Positions 6,064 to 7,228 of a stretch of DNA of 7,228 nt are shown piece after piece. Source of the stretch: Methanobacteriota archaeon (GTDB taxonomy: Archaea > Thermoplasmatota > Poseidoniia > Poseidoniales > Thalassarchaeaceae); contig NYST01000067.1 in NCBI GenBank assembly GCA_002683155.1, forward strand, positions 1-7,228, given 5' to 3'. The position numbers were made by a program, and so were the translations under genes. Under the pieces are notes generated by a model. The model was not told the DNA's origin. It searched no databases and worked only from the letters and a program-made list of their open reading frames with translations. Position 1 is the first letter of the stretch. Each line of letters starts with the position of its first letter.

Positions 6064-7166
6064 CAATGGACAGACAGAAGACGAAGGAAGAGGTGATCGA
6101 TGCATTGCATGGGGTCGCCTCGGAAATGCATGACAAGATGTTGAAGGGGAATCCACCAACGATGACTCTTCCTGTGAGGTCAAAGTCTAACATTGGATTC
6201 GATAAGAATCTGGGAGTATACAAGTATGGTAAGAAGAGGACAATAAGGGATGCAACCTCACTGGGTTCGGCTAGACAACTTCTGAGAGCGTTGCACATAA
6301 CAGAATTCGTAGAGGGCATGATTTCGGATGGCAAAACCTCCACTCTAAGAGAGATGTACTACATATCCGAGGGTTGGGGTCATGGAAAGTTCTCAAGTCA
6401 GAATGAGAGCAATGGAGTTTCCGAAGATCTGGAAATAGTGACCAAATGCCTGCGAGAGGACTTTGGCCTTAGGCCGGAAGAAGATGGCGCGCGAATAATT
6501 GGCAATGTCACGTTTGAAGAAAGGAATCGTAAAGGAGACTGGATGAGGATAAACTGTCGTGACGACGTTGGTGATTCTGGTTACGGGGTGCCTTACAACG
6601 TAGAATCTGAGAAGCTTCGGATGGTCGAGGAAGACATTGACTTCGTCATGGCAATTGAGACGGGTGGGATGTTCGACAGGCTTGTCGAGAACGGCTTCGA
6701 CGAAGAAGCGCGTTGTGCACTGGTTCACCTAAAAGGACAACCGGCTAGATCTACTAGAAGGATAATGAGGAGAATGAGCGATCAGTGGAACAAGCCGATA
6801 ATGGTATTCGCAGACTGTGACCCGTGGTCGTTTCGGATCTATGCGAGCATAGCTTATGGCGCGATAAAGACAGCCCACATCTCGGAATACCTTGCAACTA
6901 AGGAAGCGACATATCTGGGCATCACCGCAGATGACATCCTAGCTTATGACCTGCCAAGTGATGACTTGACTAAGCAGGATCTTAATGCTCTGAGTGCAGA
7001 GCTTAGCGACCCAAGGTTTGCGACGGGGTGGTGGCAGGAGCAGATCCAGCTAATGCAGGAGATTGGTAAGAAGGCGGAGCAGCAGTCCCTTGCTAAGTAC
7101 GGTCTAGACTTCGTGACGGACACCTACCTGCCAGAAAAGCTAGGGGCGCTGGGGATCACATACTGA
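6060..7166 (+). CDS. top6A: DNA topoisomerase VI subunit A (Spo11-like cleavage subunit)
   Basis: A 368-residue subunit of normal length that makes the double-strand break by covalent 5'-phosphotyrosyl attachment, homologous to eukaryotic Spo11. The winged-helix (CAP-like) domain covers about 65-150 and carries STLREMYYISEG at 94-105. By analogy with Spo11, the second Tyr of the pair (Tyr101) is the nucleophile. The Toprim domain has its metal-binding glutamate in AIETGGMFDRL (Glu200) and the DxD pair in ADCDPWSF (Asp252, Asp254). LKGQPARSTRR at about 224-234 is another family-conserved block. No catalytic residue is missing. The ATGA overlap with top6B and the strong internal Shine-Dalgarno site point to coupled synthesis of the two subunits in equal amounts. 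A start six bases later at 6066 would remove only two residues and cannot be excluded. Confidence 0.98.
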   Translation: MTMDRQKTKEEVIDALHGVASEMHDKMLKGNPPTMTLPVRSKSNIGFDKNLGVYKYGKKRTIRDATSLGSARQLLRALHITEFVEGMISDGKTSTLREMYYISEGWGHGKFSSQNESNGVSEDLEIVTKCLREDFGLRPEEDGARIIGNVTFEERNRKGDWMRINCRDDVGDSGYGVPYNVESEKLRMVEEDIDFVMAIETGGMFDRLVENGFDEEARCALVHLKGQPARSTRRIMRRMSDQWNKPIMVFADCDPWSFRIYASIAYGAIKTAHISEYLATKEATYLGITADDILAYDLPSDDLTKQDLNALSAELSDPRFATGWWQEQIQLMQEIGKKAEQQSLAKYGLDFVTDTYLPEKLGALGITY

Positions 7167-7202
7167 AACAACCCTGATAGATGGGTGGCTAGAGGAGGGG
7201 TT

Positions 7203-7228
7203 GTGTCTGCAGGAAGAAGGCGATGGGC
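7203..7228 (+). CDS. Possible start of the next gene (partial, unidentified)
   Basis: A GTG at 7203 follows GGAGGGG (7194-7200) at close spacing and opens a frame that runs to the window edge, beginning Met-Ser-Ala-Gly-Arg-Arg-Arg. A TTG at 7201 is another possible start in a different frame. Only eight full codons are visible, so no product can be named. If real, it would lie about 36 bases after top6A on the same strand and could belong to the same transcript. Confidence 0.25.

Noticed and set aside
6066..6068. Alternative ATG start of top6A
   Set aside because: The ATG at 6060 has ideal 6-base spacing from GGAGGT and forms the common ATGA coupling overlap; the later ATG would be 12 bases away.
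6393..6728. 111-codon minus-strand frame opposite top6A
   Set aside because: It lies antisense to the conserved Topo VI A core including the Toprim glutamate, and shows no protein-like motif.

Overview
The window reads as chromosomal DNA from an archaeon, most likely a euryarchaeon. It carries a transcription factor B (archaeal TFIIB) gene and a complete two-gene DNA topoisomerase VI operon (top6B-top6A), both core archaeal information-processing genes. Moderate base composition, purine-rich Shine-Dalgarno sites and a bacterial-like ribonucleotide reductase would suit a marine-type euryarchaeal lineage (Marine Group II/III-like), but that placement is inference and nothing here proves it. Coding density is high. 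The only gaps over 100 bases are at 1700-1862 and 3858-3975, and no RNA gene, CRISPR array or insertion sequence is visible.

Layout: (1) Bases 1-765 hold the 3' end of an adenosylcobalamin-dependent (class II) ribonucleotide reductase gene on the plus strand, cut by the window edge. (2) Bases 776-1699 hold a complete TFB gene on the minus strand, converging on nrdJ with only 10 bases between the stop codons. (3) Bases 1700-1862 are a divergent promoter region with an AT-rich core around 1721-1780. It serves TFB leftward and an aconitase-superfamily gene rightward. (4) Bases 1863-3857 encode a 664-residue hydro-lyase in which the swivel (LeuD-like) domain is fused in front of the Fe-S (LeuC-like) catalytic domains, an unusual order with an unassigned substrate. 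(5) Bases 3858-3975 are a spacer that holds a second copy of a 15-base stretch from the end of the preceding gene. (6) Bases 3976-7166 hold top6B and top6A, which overlap by four bases (ATGA) and are surely co-translated. (7) The last bases may contain the start of another gene.

Topo VI is an A2B2 type IIB topoisomerase. Top6B supplies the GHKL ATPase clamp and Top6A the Spo11-like cleavage centre. Catalytic and nucleotide-binding residues are intact in both. nrdJ (dNTP supply) and top6BA (DNA topology) both serve replication, TFB serves transcription initiation, and the aconitase-family enzyme is a metabolic gene with no evident pathway partners in this window.

Points most worth a second look are the swivel-first aconitase fusion with an atypical substrate-loop sequence, a PCNA-interaction-like motif in the extended acidic tail of Top6B, the bacterial-looking NrdJ C-terminus, and the 15-base repeat plus tryptophan-rich small reading frame ahead of top6B. 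I did not find a clearly new multi-gene system.
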